NCBI GenBank assembly: GCA_019426215.1
Contig: CM033408.1
Location: forward strand, 9,179,077-9,243,076
Origin: Buddleja alternifolia
Taxonomy: Eukaryota > Streptophyta > Magnoliopsida > Lamiales > Scrophulariaceae
DNA: 64,000 bases
Direction of reading: 5' to 3'
Position numbers and translations under genes: made by a program. Below the pieces are notes generated by a model. It worked only from the letters and a program-made list of their open reading frames with translations. It did not search any database and was not told the DNA's origin. Positions 11,515 to 22,787 of this stretch are shown one piece after another. Position 1 is the first letter of the stretch. The number at the start of each line of letters is the position of its first letter.

Positions 11515-12420
11515 AAAGTTTGAGAATGGCTTAGATTCGTTTTGGTAATTTATGCGTTAAATTTGTTTTTTATTACATTTGAATAGGATGAATTTTATGA
11601 TTGATTTTTGATCTGATTGACTATAAAAATCTGAAAATATGGGGCTGCATTTTTTCGTTAATTTTTAAAAAAATTAAGGGTAACACACGACTCAAAAGTC
11701 GTGGGTAATCCATCGTCGCAACGATGGCACTATTGCAACGGTGGTCACTGGCAGCCAATAGTCGTTGTTCGCGTGAAGAGCAAACAACGACTGTTCGCTG
11801 TTCCAGCTGTTGCCGCGGTGGCGCAGGCAATAACAGTGACTACGTAGTCACGGGGCAGCGAGGCTTCAGCCCCGTACCCCTATTTGGCCACTTAGGTTGG
11901 CGGCCCACCTAGCAAAGGCTAGGGTTTTTCTCCCCAAGTTTGTTTAATAGCGTTTTAGGTCTTGAGTTAATTTTTGCAATTATTTTAAAAATACGGGCCC
12001 TATTTGTAATTTTAGAAAATAGTATTTTATTCAGAATTTCAAATTAATTATATTTACAATTGGGATAATGCCTATGAAATTTAAATATTTTCAAAACTGA
12101 AAGTTTTCTCTTATTTTTTAGAATTAAAAATAATTGAGTTTTTAATCAATTATTGGAAATTAATAGAGGTTTGCTTTAAGTGTGACTCTAGATTCAGTTC
12201 GGATTATCTATTACAAATGATGTTAAATCTTCTGTTACATGTACCTTTATGTATGACAAGTGTACAAAATTGAAATTCATTATTTATTTTTTAAAAATTT
12301 ATATAATAGCAATACATGCAATGGGATATGCAATATTATTTTGTAATAGAGGATCTCGTGTGCCCTAGATTAGGTCGCTAAAGAACGCCACTAATATAAG
12401 TGCATTTTGCATAAGATTAT
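11515..12420 (+). other. Leader of a truncated Copia element, no gag
   Basis: Follows the primer-binding site at 11502, as an untranslated leader would, but no gag frame begins before the next repeat. A GC-rich segment near 11690-11900 has a short inverted repeat ('acgactcaaaagtcgt'). The rest is AT-rich with no gene. Confidence 0.45.
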
Positions 12421-12558
12421 ATATGGAGTGTTTGCAAACTCTACTGCTTCTAGAGAAGTGATTTTAAATGAAAAATAAGCAGAAGTGGATAGTGTTTGCA
12501 AACAAAAACTGAAAGTGGAAAAAAGTTGTAGAGAGTGTTTGCAAATAAAAGTGATTAT

Positions 12559-14476
12559 TGACACGCTAAAAGCTAACGTGCTATTGTAGCAAGTGCACTA
12601 GTCGTGTGTAGTAATAAGTGTGGACGAAAAGTCCGGGTTGTCGAACCACGAAGACTTGAATTCTAGTTTAAGATTTGTAATGAAGTGAATAAACAAAGTA
12701 AGAATAAATTCAAATAAAATTTGTAAAGAACAAGAACAAAGATGAGCAAGTGATTTAAAACCAATTATAAAGGGAGACTAAGGCACATGCTAGGTTCAAA
12801 TTGATCAAATATACTTATAAAGGTTCTTGTTGAAGGATTACACTTATATTGTTATGGTGAGAGCTCCGAGGGTAGAGAATAACCGATGTCTCGCGTATAA
12901 ACTCCTATGCTTAGATCGTGATTTCCCAAATATTCCTATCCGAAAATCTAACCACTAAACATGCATTAACGTACTAGAGTTCACTCGATTAGAATCGAAC
13001 AACTTCACCCGGGAATCTTTACCTATGTCTAGGGCAATTCCTCATTAGTTGCGGGTCATGATGTGAATCTCTTGCACCCTAAGTTAATTTTCTCCCGAAA
13101 TATCAACCTAGGCATAAGATTCTAACATATAGTGATCAAGTATATGCAAGATAGGTAAAAACACAAATTCACATCACATAACAATATAAGTATAACCTCT
13201 ACAATCATCTATTATAAGCATATATCACAATTTGACCTTACATGACCTTAGTCTTATGAATTTAGTTCATGATAGTTATTATGAAAAACAATAATGAATA
13301 AATACACATGTTCATAGACATGAATGAAATGAAAAGGCTATAAAAACTCCCTCTAATGTGATAGATGATGGCCCCTTGATTGGAACTTCAATTCCTAGCT
13401 TTCTCCTCTTAGAATGATGAAGAATGGTGATGAATGAAGCTTGAGGACCTGTACCTCCTCCTCCTCTCCTCCAAGAATCTGAAATTGATAGTGAATGATG
13501 AAGAGTATGGGTTTCCCCTCCTTTTATAGCCAAAAATTCCACTAAAGTATGCATTAAGAATTCCCATTAAAGTTCCCCAATGAGAATTCCACCTAAGGTG
13601 ATGCTTAAAGTTTGGCTTTTAAGATTCCAACCAGCTAAAAAATGTTGAACTTTCGGCCATTAAGAATTCCACCAAGCATAACCATGTGAAAACTTCAACA
13701 AAACACATGCATGCTGCCATTTTCTTGTTTTCCAGCGCAGTCTTAGTATTTTCCTCATAAACTTCTCCACAGATCTCCAAATTGGATGATTCAAGTCTCC
13801 ATGTTTAGATAACACATAGATCTACAACTTTGCAGAAGGACATGTTGTCCAATTCGGTCTCTAAGTATACCTAAATTACGTTTCAACATGGAGGTTGTTT
13901 CTGATTTGGCGCCCATAAAGTAAATCTACCAAGAAACACACTTATGACAACCCCTCAACACATGTGCTGAATTATGGCCAAAAGTGATTCTTACCCATCA
14001 TATAATGTTGGAATTTAGGCTGAAAAAGGAGTAACATTCGGACTATCCATGCCGAGGCATGACTAGGAGGGCGCTGGGGCGTATCCTGACACATGTACTT
14101 CTCTGTTCGGCGCAACAATCGTATTTCCTTCACAATTATCTCTATAGACCTCCGATTTGGATGTTTCAAGTTCCCATTTGAAACTAAGACATACATCTAA
14201 AACTTTGTAGAAGGAAACTTTGTCTAAATCGGTCTCGAAATATACAGAATTATCGCTCGAATGTGGTAGGAGATGCATAAACCGCCTAGGTGTTGAAAAA
14301 CATGCTTGAACTTGTTTTGTACATCGTTTTTCTTCCCTTTTCTTCATGTATTCTCATTTATTACCTGTATTCACTTAACACACCTATTAAATGCAAATGT
14401 GACATGATTTAAGCAATAAATGAATCCAAATCATAAGAATTACGGTCTTAAAAACACGTAAAAACACCTTTTATCA
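12559..14476 (-). repeat. Solo LTR A, Athila/Tat-like Gypsy
   Basis: A 1918-bp LTR in minus orientation: it begins on the minus strand TGATAAAAGGTG and ends GCGTGTCA. Flanks are a perfect target duplication, ATTAT (12554-12558 and 14477-14481), with no primer-binding site adjacent, so this is a solo LTR. It is a close relative of the 5' LTR at 44663-46580, which has a real primer-binding site and gag downstream. It carries two copies of a module of about 115 bp (near 13770-13880 and 14130-14245; 'aactttg[c/t]agaagga' in both) with a GC-rich 'ggcgctggggcg' segment between them. Confidence 0.93.
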
Positions 14477-14481
14477 ATTAT

Positions 14482-15120
14482 CAATTAGTTTTTTTTGCAG
14501 AAAGTACAATATTGCCCTCAAAATAATATAAAAATTATATTTTTTTCACATTTATGTTCTTAATCTTCTTTTTAACAAAATACTCCTAAAAACATATATT
14601 TATGAAATATTATTTATTACTTGAGACAAGTAGATTACAGAATGATAATAACAAAACAATTAAACGAGTAATATCCCAACTAGTAAGATATAATTAACAA
14701 TATCTCAACTAGTAAGATATAATTAACAATAGAGAAAAGTGATGATTTTACATTTCTTTCAGGTTTCTGCTTCACTGAAATTTAATAGCAAGTTTTTTTA
14801 AAAAAACAATTAATGGGATTAATTTGGGAATATATAAATATTATCAAGGATAAAATTGTCACTAAAAAATTATTTTAATTGCAGAAATTTAAAAAGCACC
14901 AAAAAACACCTCTTACCCAACTTGGATCTTTTGGCTTCTGGGGCTTAATTTTAGGGAATCAAAAACAAAAGTTGAATTTACAAACAATACAAAATTATTT
15001 ATTTTTAACTAAAAGCTCAAAAACACTTTTATTTAAAATTTGCAAACAATTTCATATTAATTAAACACCGAGATTACCCAATTTTTGAAGTGAGCAATTA
15101 ATAAATCAAAAGGCGATAGT
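14482..15120. other. AT-rich flank of solo LTR A, no gene seen
   Basis: A 'gtttgcaaa' motif recurs on both sides of LTR A (12440-12545 and near 15040). This could mark a hAT-type nonautonomous element into which LTR A inserted, but termini and target duplication cannot be fixed. Otherwise featureless. Confidence 0.35.
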
Positions 15121-15153
15121 GGAACAGACGAAGGAATGAGGCTGAGAGGAAAA

Positions 15154-15229
15154 GGAATGAGGGCAGGGAGGAAGGCATTACGGAGTTTCTCAAGGGTGGT
15201 TGCCCCTTCCTCTTACCCTATGATTTTCC
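15154..15229 (+). ncRNA. Conserved hairpin, copy 1 of 3
   Basis: Foldback of about 76 nt. The arm 'gaatgaggg...gaggaagg' pairs with 'ccttcctc...ccctatgatt': eight contiguous pairs (15168-15175 with 15205-15212) plus GGG/CCC and an AAT/ATT base. The pattern 'gaatGAggg' opposite 'cccTATGatt' and the loop-side 'aagggtggttgcc' are the same in the copies at 15833 and 18615, although the stem differs. It could be a miRNA-like precursor or part of a longer structured RNA. The strand is arbitrary. Confidence 0.55.
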
Positions 15230-15446
15230 ACTCTTATATTCAAGTTCAACCAAACAAACAACCCTTAGAAACAGAGGGATACATACATATATAGATATAT
15301 AGGGATGGATATATGTTCAACACTGCGAGAATCATTGTCTTCTTCTTCGATTGTTCCATCTTCACTTGGCTGTTGATGTTGCTGCTGTTGTCATGAATGG
15401 AAATTGCCAATTCAATAATAATAATAATAATAGAAAATGTCCGAAG

Positions 15447-15616
15447 GAGGCTGTGATGATATTTGTGATGATTCCTCTGAGCTGATTAAATGGGGCAACA
15501 TGAAACCCGACCCGTATCTTGGCGGGGCAACCCGGATGGCATTTGCGTGCAACCGGTCATTTTTGCAGCCATGGCGTTGTCGGATTCTCTTGCCCTCAAT
15601 CACAGATCTGAGCCTC
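15447..15616 (+). ncRNA. Box C/D-bounded RNA-like segment, copy 1 of 3
   Basis: A 170-nt segment starting GAGGC, then TGATGA (15454-15459, box C consensus), and ending CTGA (15608-15611, box D) followed by GCCTC. GAGGC and GCCTC can form the terminal stem expected for a C/D RNA. An internal CTGA about 20 nt after box C could be D'. The interior has GC-rich conserved blocks ('cccgtatcttggc', 'gggcaacccgga', 'tgcagccatggcg') shared with the other two copies. It is longer than ordinary guide snoRNAs. I do not recognise it as U3 or any named RNA. Confidence 0.5.
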
Positions 15617-15832
15617 ACTCACTAAATTAGAATTTTCTGAATTTTAAATATTTTTAATTTAAAATTACTGAACTACCCTTTGGCCCTTTCAATAGATTAG
15701 GTGCAATTCTTTTACTAAGTCTGGAAATAAGTGCTAAACCAGGGGCAAATAAGTAAAGCTGAACGCCTTTATATAATAATAATAAATAACGAAAGGGAGC
15801 TTAAAATGAAGAATCGAAAGCTGAGAAGGTTA

Positions 15833-15906
15833 GAATGAGGGTTACAGTGGAGAAATTGGGAATTCTTAAAGGGTGGTTGCCCCTCTCTGTAATACCCTAT
15901 GATTTC
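15833..15906 (+). ncRNA. Conserved hairpin, copy 2 of 3
   Basis: Same layout as the hairpin at 15154: 'gaatgaggg' at the start, 'aaagggtggttgcc' in the loop-proximal 3' side, and 'accctatgatt' at the end. The variable stem is different: TTACAG (15842-15847) pairs with CTGTAA (15887-15892). Changed bases on both arms with pairing preserved are evidence for selected RNA structure. Confidence 0.55.
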
Positions 15907-16087
15907 TTCTTCCATTATGAAAATCCAACAGCCCTTTAGAAACTGAAATTGTAAGCTTTACCAAACACCCCTCTTATTCCACCACCACTACATCTACGGA
16001 TCTTCTATTCCGTACTCTCTCTCTCTCTCTCTCTCTCTCTATATCTATCTCTATACATATGATATATGTATGTATATATAATGTGAT

Positions 16088-16293
16088 GAGGCTGTGATGA
16101 TTGATTCCTTCATTCTTCTGAGCTTATGGATCGGCTGATGAGACTAACACACCCGTATCTTGGCTGGGCAACCCGGATGGCATCTGATTTTGGGTGGGTT
16201 ATTTCCCTCCTTTATCGGATGCAACCGGTGGTTTTGCAGCCATGGCGTGGTTGAGTTCTCTTTGCCCTGATCACTACCATAGATCTGAGCCTC
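16088..16293 (+). ncRNA. Box C/D-bounded RNA-like segment, copy 2 of 3
   Basis: A 206-nt relative of 15447-15616: GAGGC, TGATGA (16095-16100), an internal CTGA, the conserved GC-rich blocks, then AGATCTGAGCCTC at the 3' end. The extra length lies in one loop, between 'ggcatctga' and 'tcggatgc'; these flanks can still pair, as in the other copies. A CT/TA microsatellite lies just upstream (16015-16080). Confidence 0.5.
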
Positions 16294-16299
16294 ATTTTA

Positions 16300-17880
16300 T
16301 ACTATTATCCCTTTTTCACAAATAATAATAATAATAATAAAAAATGAGTTTGCACCAAATTTGGTGCAATTGAACAATTGTACGCCATCTACCGTTTATT
16401 TGCACCGAATGGCGTGGGTTGGAGGGCCGAACCAAATTCATTTGCTCTGATGGGACGATCTGATCGAGAGAGAGTCATCTCGGTCATGGACTTTAAAGTT
16501 TAAGCCTCATTCACGACAATGTTCTTATAAGCTTACACTCATTCAACCATGACAGGAATTAAAAGAGTATGAATGAGAGTGTGTTTCAAAACCAAACATA
16601 CAATTGAACACAACTACAAAGACAAGCACAATTTTTCTTCAATATCCATAACAGCAAGTCATGAAATCATGAAACATATGATCTTCCCACTACCTGCACA
16701 ATGTAATCGTATTATGTGTAGAGTAGATGTCACAAATATTATGTGTAGAATGTTTGTTCTAGATGGTTAGTTGCTGGCCTAGTGGAATATTCTCCTATAA
16801 TTAGACACGAAATGTGATCTCTGTCGAATATTACTTCGCACTATTTCAGTCAAGATGACTTCGTATACAAACTAAACGACGTATTCTCAAGATTATATAC
16901 TGCATTTGGGTGTAGTCAAGCTACCTACGTACCTTTAAAGGATCAAATTTAAACGTAGTTCAAATGATATTGTTTTATCGATGATTCGTATTCTATAAAT
17001 ATCTATTATTTGTAGTATAGGATCTTACTTTCTAGTTTATGGACTATCGTGAACAATACGAAGTATGCTTCGTAATATTTATTGTTCAGATTATCCGCCC
17101 GTGGAACTTAATAAATGATGGTATTTGTAGAATTTTCACTCTGTACTGTAGGGTGAATGACAGATGGGACATCTCATGCCGAATGTCTTACACGTGTACT
17201 TGGCAGACGATCATGATTGAACGTCGTAGGGTCGGGTCATGGGTCTACCCTACCTGAATCAATAAAAACCCTCGAATCTTGGAGTGTAATGCAAATATCA
17301 TTGTATAAGGGACCTATATGTGAACTTGCCTCGTATCATCGTATAGGAGGCCTTCAAAGGTCTAACGACATATTAAATACGAAGTGTCGAACGATTTTTA
17401 CTTAATTTGGCATATGAAAATGCATTTTTAAATGTAAAAAATTGTATAAGATTAGTAATTAGACACGCATGCGTTATAAAATGCTTAAAGTATTAGGATA
17501 TTATCGAATAATTGGACACAATTGTGTTCTAAATGCTGTGGAAATTGTATAAAAAAACAATAATCAAGTAGGAATACTATCTGCTCAATCACTTAATCTA
17601 CACCCATTTAAAGGTCATTTATGGGGTCAAAGCGTCAGTTTTATGGGGAAGCAAATTACTCAACCGTGGCAAAACAAAACTAAAATAAAATTCCACCATA
17701 AAGAGCACTATACTTGGTTGATTTTATGTCAAATCCAGTTTAATGGTTCAAATGTGTATTCTATGTTTATCTCTTTTACTGTTTTGAATTTGCATACATT
17801 ACATTTTTTTTTTTGGAAAAATCAATTGCATTAAAAAGGGAAAATATACAAAAAGTGCATAAAATCATTGTCTTGGTCTA
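16300..17880. other. No gene seen
   Basis: Contains an (ATA)n run near 16322 and short frames without domain features. Part of it (16340-16420) has 'tttgcaccaaatttggtgca', a small palindrome. Nothing else is recognised. Confidence 0.45.
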
Positions 17881-17894
17881 GCATACATTTTTCG

Positions 17895-18550
17895 GGGCAA
17901 AATCCATTTTAGTCCTTGAGTTTTTACCTTTATTTCAAATTAATCCTCGTATTTTTAATTTATCTCAATCTAGTCCTTCTATCAATCTGAGGCATCAATT
18001 TATGGTAGAGAAAAGGGCATTCTTGTACTTTACCCTTAATAGTGATTAAGGAAATTTGAAAAAGCAAAACGGAAAACTATGTATTATCCATTTTGGCTTA
18101 AACTCATTTTAGTCATCATATAAAAAAAAAAAACTCATTTTAGTCATTGAGATTTGTCCTAAATATTGAATTAGTCCCCGAGTTTTTCATTTGTATCAAT
18201 ATAGTCCCTATGGTCAATATCCAAAAAATAAAGTCAAAATTACTTTTAGTGAAATCATAATTATTGGGCTATTGAAGTTTAGAATGACATTACATACTGG
18301 AAAATTTTATGCTGGGCCGACCCAGCCTCGGCCGTTGGATCACAAGGGGGGTGGAGGGGTTAAATTGCTAGATGACCTCCCCCCCCTACTTGGGGATCCA
18401 ACGGCCGAGCTGGGCCGAGACCATTCATAGAACGGCCCTTACATACCATAGCCCTAATTGGGAGAATCAATGGAAGGATAAATTAAAAGTATAGGGGCCA
18501 ATTTGAGATTGAGAACAAAGGACAGGGACCAAAATAAATTTTTTCCTATA
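17895..18550. mobile_element. Probable nonautonomous TIR element, old
   Basis: The left side ('caaaatccattttagtcc' and 'tcaaattaatcc' onward) is roughly inverted at the right side ('ggccaatttgagattgag' and 'gggaccaaaataaat'). 'Tttagtcc' units recur inside near 18105-18200. This is the pattern of plant Mutator-type foldback repeats carrying 'tttagtcc'. Ends and target duplication are not clear. A second foldback sits inside at 18310-18430. Confidence 0.4.
18310..18430. repeat. GC-rich foldback
   Basis: 'ctcggccgttggatc' (about 18327) is inverted as 'ggatccaacggccgag' (about 18394), with complementary G-run and C-run arms toward the centre and 'gctggg' on the outer sides. This gives a roughly 100-bp near-perfect hairpin that is GC-rich in AT-rich surroundings. 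Probably a MITE. No function is suggested. Confidence 0.6.
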
Positions 18551-18614
18551 CTTAACCCCCTCCGAGTATGAACTCTGAACCCAAATTGGAAGGTTAGAAG
18601 GCTCAGAGGAAATA

Positions 18615-18684
18615 GAATGAGGGTAGAGAGGGAGAATTGGGAGTTCCTCAAGGGTGGTTGCCTCTCCCTCTGACCCTATGATTC
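18615..18684 (+). ncRNA. Conserved hairpin, copy 3 of 3
   Basis: 'gaatgaggg' start, 'caagggtggttgcc' loop side, 'accctatgatt' end, as in copies 1 and 2. The variable stem is GAGGGAGA (18628-18635) pairing with TCTCCCTC (18663-18670). An outer stem can also form between sequence near 18590 ('ggttagaagg') and 18687 ('ccttctaatttt'). Confidence 0.55.
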
Positions 18685-18941
18685 TCCCTTCTAATTTTCA
18701 ACCATAAAATCAACAACCCTTTTTCTCTCTCTGTGTGTGTGTATACATACACATATACACACAAAGATAAGCAGAGACAGATGATGAATCTATTGCTGGC
18801 TGCAAACAACTACTGCTTCTATGAATCTATCTATCTATCTGTAGATCCCTTTCGCTAAAACAACATTACTACTACTGCCAATATTAATAATAATACGAGG
18901 GGTTGAAGTGTAATTTTCCCTGGAATTAATATGTAATATTT

Positions 18942-19118
18942 GAGGCTGTGATGATATTTCTGTTGATTCCTCTGAGCTGGGGCAACGAGAATACCCGACC
19001 CGTATCTTGGCGGGGCAACCCGGACGGCATCTGGTTTTAGATTGCAACCGGTGATTTTTTTGCAGCCATGGCGTGGTTGGATTCTCTTGCCTGCAAAATT
19101 TACTTCGATCTGAGCCTC
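18942..19118 (+). ncRNA. Box C/D-bounded RNA-like segment, copy 3 of 3
   Basis: A 177-nt relative of the segments at 15447 and 16088, with GAGGC, TGATGA (18949-18954), internal CTGA, shared GC-rich blocks, CTGA (19110-19113) and GCCTC. The interior 'gcaaccggtg' and 'gcgtggttg' can pair around 'tgcagccatggc'. A Mutator-type MITE inserted 9 bp beyond its 3' stem. Confidence 0.5.
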
Positions 19119-19135
19119 TGTATGTATGTGTTTTT

Positions 19136-19491
19136 GGGATTAATGCAAAAAACCTTCGTGTGTTAATGTGAAATTGCAAAAAAAAAAAAACCGTGTTAAT
19201 GAAATAGGCTAAAAATTATTCCGTGTTCTTAAAAAATTTGCAAGGAAAAAAAGAGCGTGTTTTTCATGTTTTTCACTTTTAATGACATGTTTTTTTGTTA
19301 TTTATACACTTTCCAAACAAAGAAGCATGTCATTAAAGGTGAAAAACATGAAAAACACGCACTTTTTCCCCCCAAAAATCTACTGTTTACAGACTTTTTA
19401 AGAACACATGGTGGTTTTTAGCCTATTTCGTTAACACAGAATTTGTTTTGCGATTTCACATTAACAAAGGGTTTTTTTTTGCATTAATCCC
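19136..19491. mobile_element. Mutator-type foldback MITE
   Basis: Inverted repeats GGGATTAATGCAAAAAACC at the left and its near complement at the right (ending TTGCATTAATCCC) enclose 356 bp that is palindromic almost throughout ('aaaaacatgaaaaacacgc' arms). A perfect 9-bp target duplication, TGTGTTTTT (19127-19135 and 19492-19500), indicates mobilisation by a Mutator-like transposase. Confidence 0.9.
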
Positions 19492-19500
19492 TGTGTTTTT

Positions 19501-20022
19501 TTAGTTACATTTTCTATTTTTAGATCATCATCAAAAAATGAAAATGATGATCCAAAAAATAAAAATGCTCACGTCAAGCCAAATTTCGCAGAAAATGCCT
19601 CAATTTTAAATTTTACCACACATTTCCCTATATAACTACCCATCATTTCAATGACTTCATTCTCTCTCTTCATTAATTACATAATTCAACTATCCAACTC
19701 ATTATCTTTCTTACTTTATCATAAATAAAATATTATTCAATTTTTTTCCCTATTATCATTACATATATAACTAATTCAATCAACTTTATATCACATCTAT
19801 ACAACTTCCAAACATTTCTCAAAAACAAATCCAAACAAACAAAAAAAAATCAATATTTTCACACGAATTTCTATAATACACATTCTCCAATGAAAATTCA
19901 AAATTCATTTTCGAAAACACAATCATACGGAGCCTAAATGTTTCAATTACCCATAAACAAAAGGAATTTAAAACTGAAAAAGTTGAGAAAGATATTAAAT
20001 AAATTATACGATGATGATGATG

Positions 20023-20057
<35 letters not shown>

Positions 20058-20384
20058 TGTCCTTTTTGCACATATTTGCAATTTTATTTTTTTCTTTCTC
20101 TTCAATGATTAAAAAAAGGAAATTGGAGAAAAATCCCCAATCACTAATTTAATTTATCGATCAGCTCCCACTCATGTTTTTAAAGCTTCAGCTCCCTAGT
20201 TTGACCAAAATCTTTTTTCTAACTCTCTAATGCATGCCAAAAGACAAAAATAGCCCCACTAACATAACTTATAACATTATGCCATTTTCTTTTCTATTTC
20301 CCTTATCTATTTTTCTTTTCTATTTTTTATTTTTTATTATTCTTTTTATTTTTCATTCACTTTTAAAGATTAGAATGCTTAGAA
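19501..20384. other. AT-rich, microsatellites, no gene seen
   Basis: Includes 'cctatataactacccatc' near 19628 followed by a CT-rich stretch, which resembles a TATA box and leader but precedes no gene. There is a compound (TGA)n(TAA)n microsatellite at 20010-20053. Confidence 0.5.
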
Positions 20385-21753
20385 AGCTGAGCGCTTGAGT
20401 TAGGCGCTTCAGTAAAGATAACTTCGATTTAGTGATTTTAGCAATTTACCAAAGTAGGATAATGCTTAGATCGCTGAATCATGGTTAGTACAGTGGAAAT
20501 GATTTTTAAAGCTTTAGCGTCGTTTATGTCAAATAGTCGCTTAGTTGATTTCCTTGTCTTTTTCAAAACAAATAATGTAATGTAAAGCAAGACAATAAAA
20601 TAATAAATAATACAAGACTTTGTAAGGTTCACTGGGTGGTGTAATCCCAGCTACGTCTTTCTTTTCCTTTCCACTAAGTTGATAATCAAAGGATCACACA
20701 GAGGCTTCTACAAAATAGAGGAGGGGATGATGATCTTGGGCTCCTTGATCACACAGACTTCCGCACCAATGAAGATCTTCACCAACAAGCTTCTCTCACT
20801 CAGAAATATTGCTTGTAAAATCAATAACTTCTTCACACAGACAGATGAGGTTGAGGGTTTTGATCACGAGTTTGTTTGTTTTTAGGAAGTTCAAACAACT
20901 TAGGATATCTCAATAATATTGTATATTTTTTTTTTGAAAATGTTTGAGAGATCTATGACTGTCTGGAATGTATGTAAAAAATTTGGAGGAATTTTGGCTA
21001 TGGAGTTTCTAAGCTTTTCTTGAGAGAGAATTTCAGCAAAGTTTTTGACCTTTTCTTGTGCATGTATGTATGTTAGGGTTTGCTGGGGTTGAGGTATTTA
21101 TAGGCATTTTCTTGGGATTTGTCTGTTGGACACATGTAGGAGCGTGCCTTTCACGCACGAGTGAGTCATACATTTTCTCTGACATTCCTGAAATCCTGCT
21201 GCAGTGATTTGATGTGGCAGGTTTGAACTCTGAAATTCTGACAGTCTAAGCCAATAGGTAGCTTGCTCCGTATACAATCTGCCCTTATCACATTTAATGC
21301 TCTTATCAAACATTTAATGCATTTGAATTTATTTCCTGTTGGAAATAAATGTCCGTTAAATGATTGCATTTAAGTCCTTAGTGACTTCGGAATTTATTTC
21401 AGGTGAATCTGATTTACTTGATCGCTTGATTACTTTGATCGCTTGATTCATAAACCCTGAAACAGTCCATAACGATTGGCAGTCGCTTAAGACACAATCT
21501 TCATCTTCACTTGACTTCAGACGCTGATCTTCAACTTCATCTCTAATAGACTCACCTAGAATTCTACTAGCTACTTAGTTTTCAATACTTAGTCTAAAGT
21601 CAACAAAGATAAAAATTACAAACTTAATAAAATTACAAACTTTCAAACGCTTATATATAAGTTCTATGAAGATGCAAACTTACATTCTTTTTGGGGTCTA
21701 ATATAAAATTCTATCTTGTCATCATCAAAACTTCTAACATGAAATTTCCTATC
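20385..21753 (-). repeat. Truncated SIRE-like Copia LTR
   Basis: The right end reads, on the minus strand, TGATAGGAAATTTCATGTTA. This matches the start of the SIRE-like LTRs at 35539 and 61323. Middle segments also match: 'ggtgtaatcccagctacg' here is the complement of sequence shared by those LTRs. The expected U5 end (complement of CCACTTGGGACCAACA) is missing on the left, so about 100-150 bp are lost there. It shares the unusual density of AGCG-containing motifs with its relatives. Confidence 0.8.
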
Positions 21754-22787
21754 AGTTATTCAGTGAGCTATAAATGTATTAGTATTAGGATCCATATGTA
21801 TATAAAATTCATAAGAGTTTTACATTTTTCATGAAATTCATATTACATTCTCTCACGAGCTCACCTACATGTGAATGTGATAATTTTAATGAATTACTAA
21901 AGGTACTATTGGACAATGTAATAACAATTATATTTATGTATTAAATCGTAATGCCCAGTAAAGATATATTATTATATTATCCAATCTGGGTCCAAAATAC
22001 CCGAAGAACAGGTTAGAAGATCTCTCAAATTGGCTTCCAATGGATCAAGAGAAAAGTATGAGAAAATACAGCATAAAACCTAACACAATAACCTAAAATT
22101 AGTATTTATAGTTTGATAGCGCTGAATTCATGGAGATCAGGACATTTGTCATCATATGAGCAGGTCGCATGCGCCTCGTTGGTTACACATGTGAAAGTTC
22201 GAGTCAATTAGGGTTTTTGGGTAGAATTTATCAAGTCAGGGTAGAGTGGTCCAATCCGACTTTTGAGGTTGGCTCGATACAGCTTGCTCACGTTTATACT
22301 ATCGGGGTCCAAGCGAAGCACTTTGGTCATTTATCAAGGTGTGATATTTTATCCTCGTCAGTAACTCTTTATCCAATGAATTTAGTTGCACGACTCAAGT
22401 GACAAAAAGTCAACATCTGATAGCCTTTTTTAGCTAATGTTAAATGACGTAATTAAACAGCCTCCAATACTTATTCCCTATTTCCGCATTTGTGACTAGG
22501 GTGGAGGCTCTTTTAATAAGTAATTAACTTTATAATTCACCAAAAAAAAAAAAAAAACAGGTAATTATCGTTGTGGGCACTTCATTTATGGAGGTGGCTA
22601 TTAGTATATTGAGGCTATAAAACGTTGCTAATAGAGATATAAAGAATCTGTAGATTCCCTGGAAAATTTCGTCCTCTAGATTTTAAATTTTTATACCATG
22701 ATTTTAGAGAATGACTTATTGTTTTATAGATATATTATCGGTTGGATACAAGGTTTAGGTCATATATCTACCTTTTCCAATTTTTTT
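21754..22787. other. No gene seen
   Basis: No recognisable coding sequence. A stretch near 22160-22215 weakly resembles a tRNA-type promoter ('aaagttcgagtcaa'), but no SINE body, tail or target duplication is visible. Confidence 0.4.

Noticed and set aside
14063..14347. 94-codon frame conserved with one at 44792-45076
   Set aside because: Both lie inside LTRs A and C of one family; conservation reflects recent LTR copies, not a selected protein.
15412..15618. Minus-strand frames across the C/D-like segments (also 18835-19179)
   Set aside because: The two frames do not align in the same reading frame between copies, and conservation is at base and pairing level.
22160..22400. SINE
   Set aside because: One weak B-box-like word only; no A box at proper distance, no tail, no target duplication.
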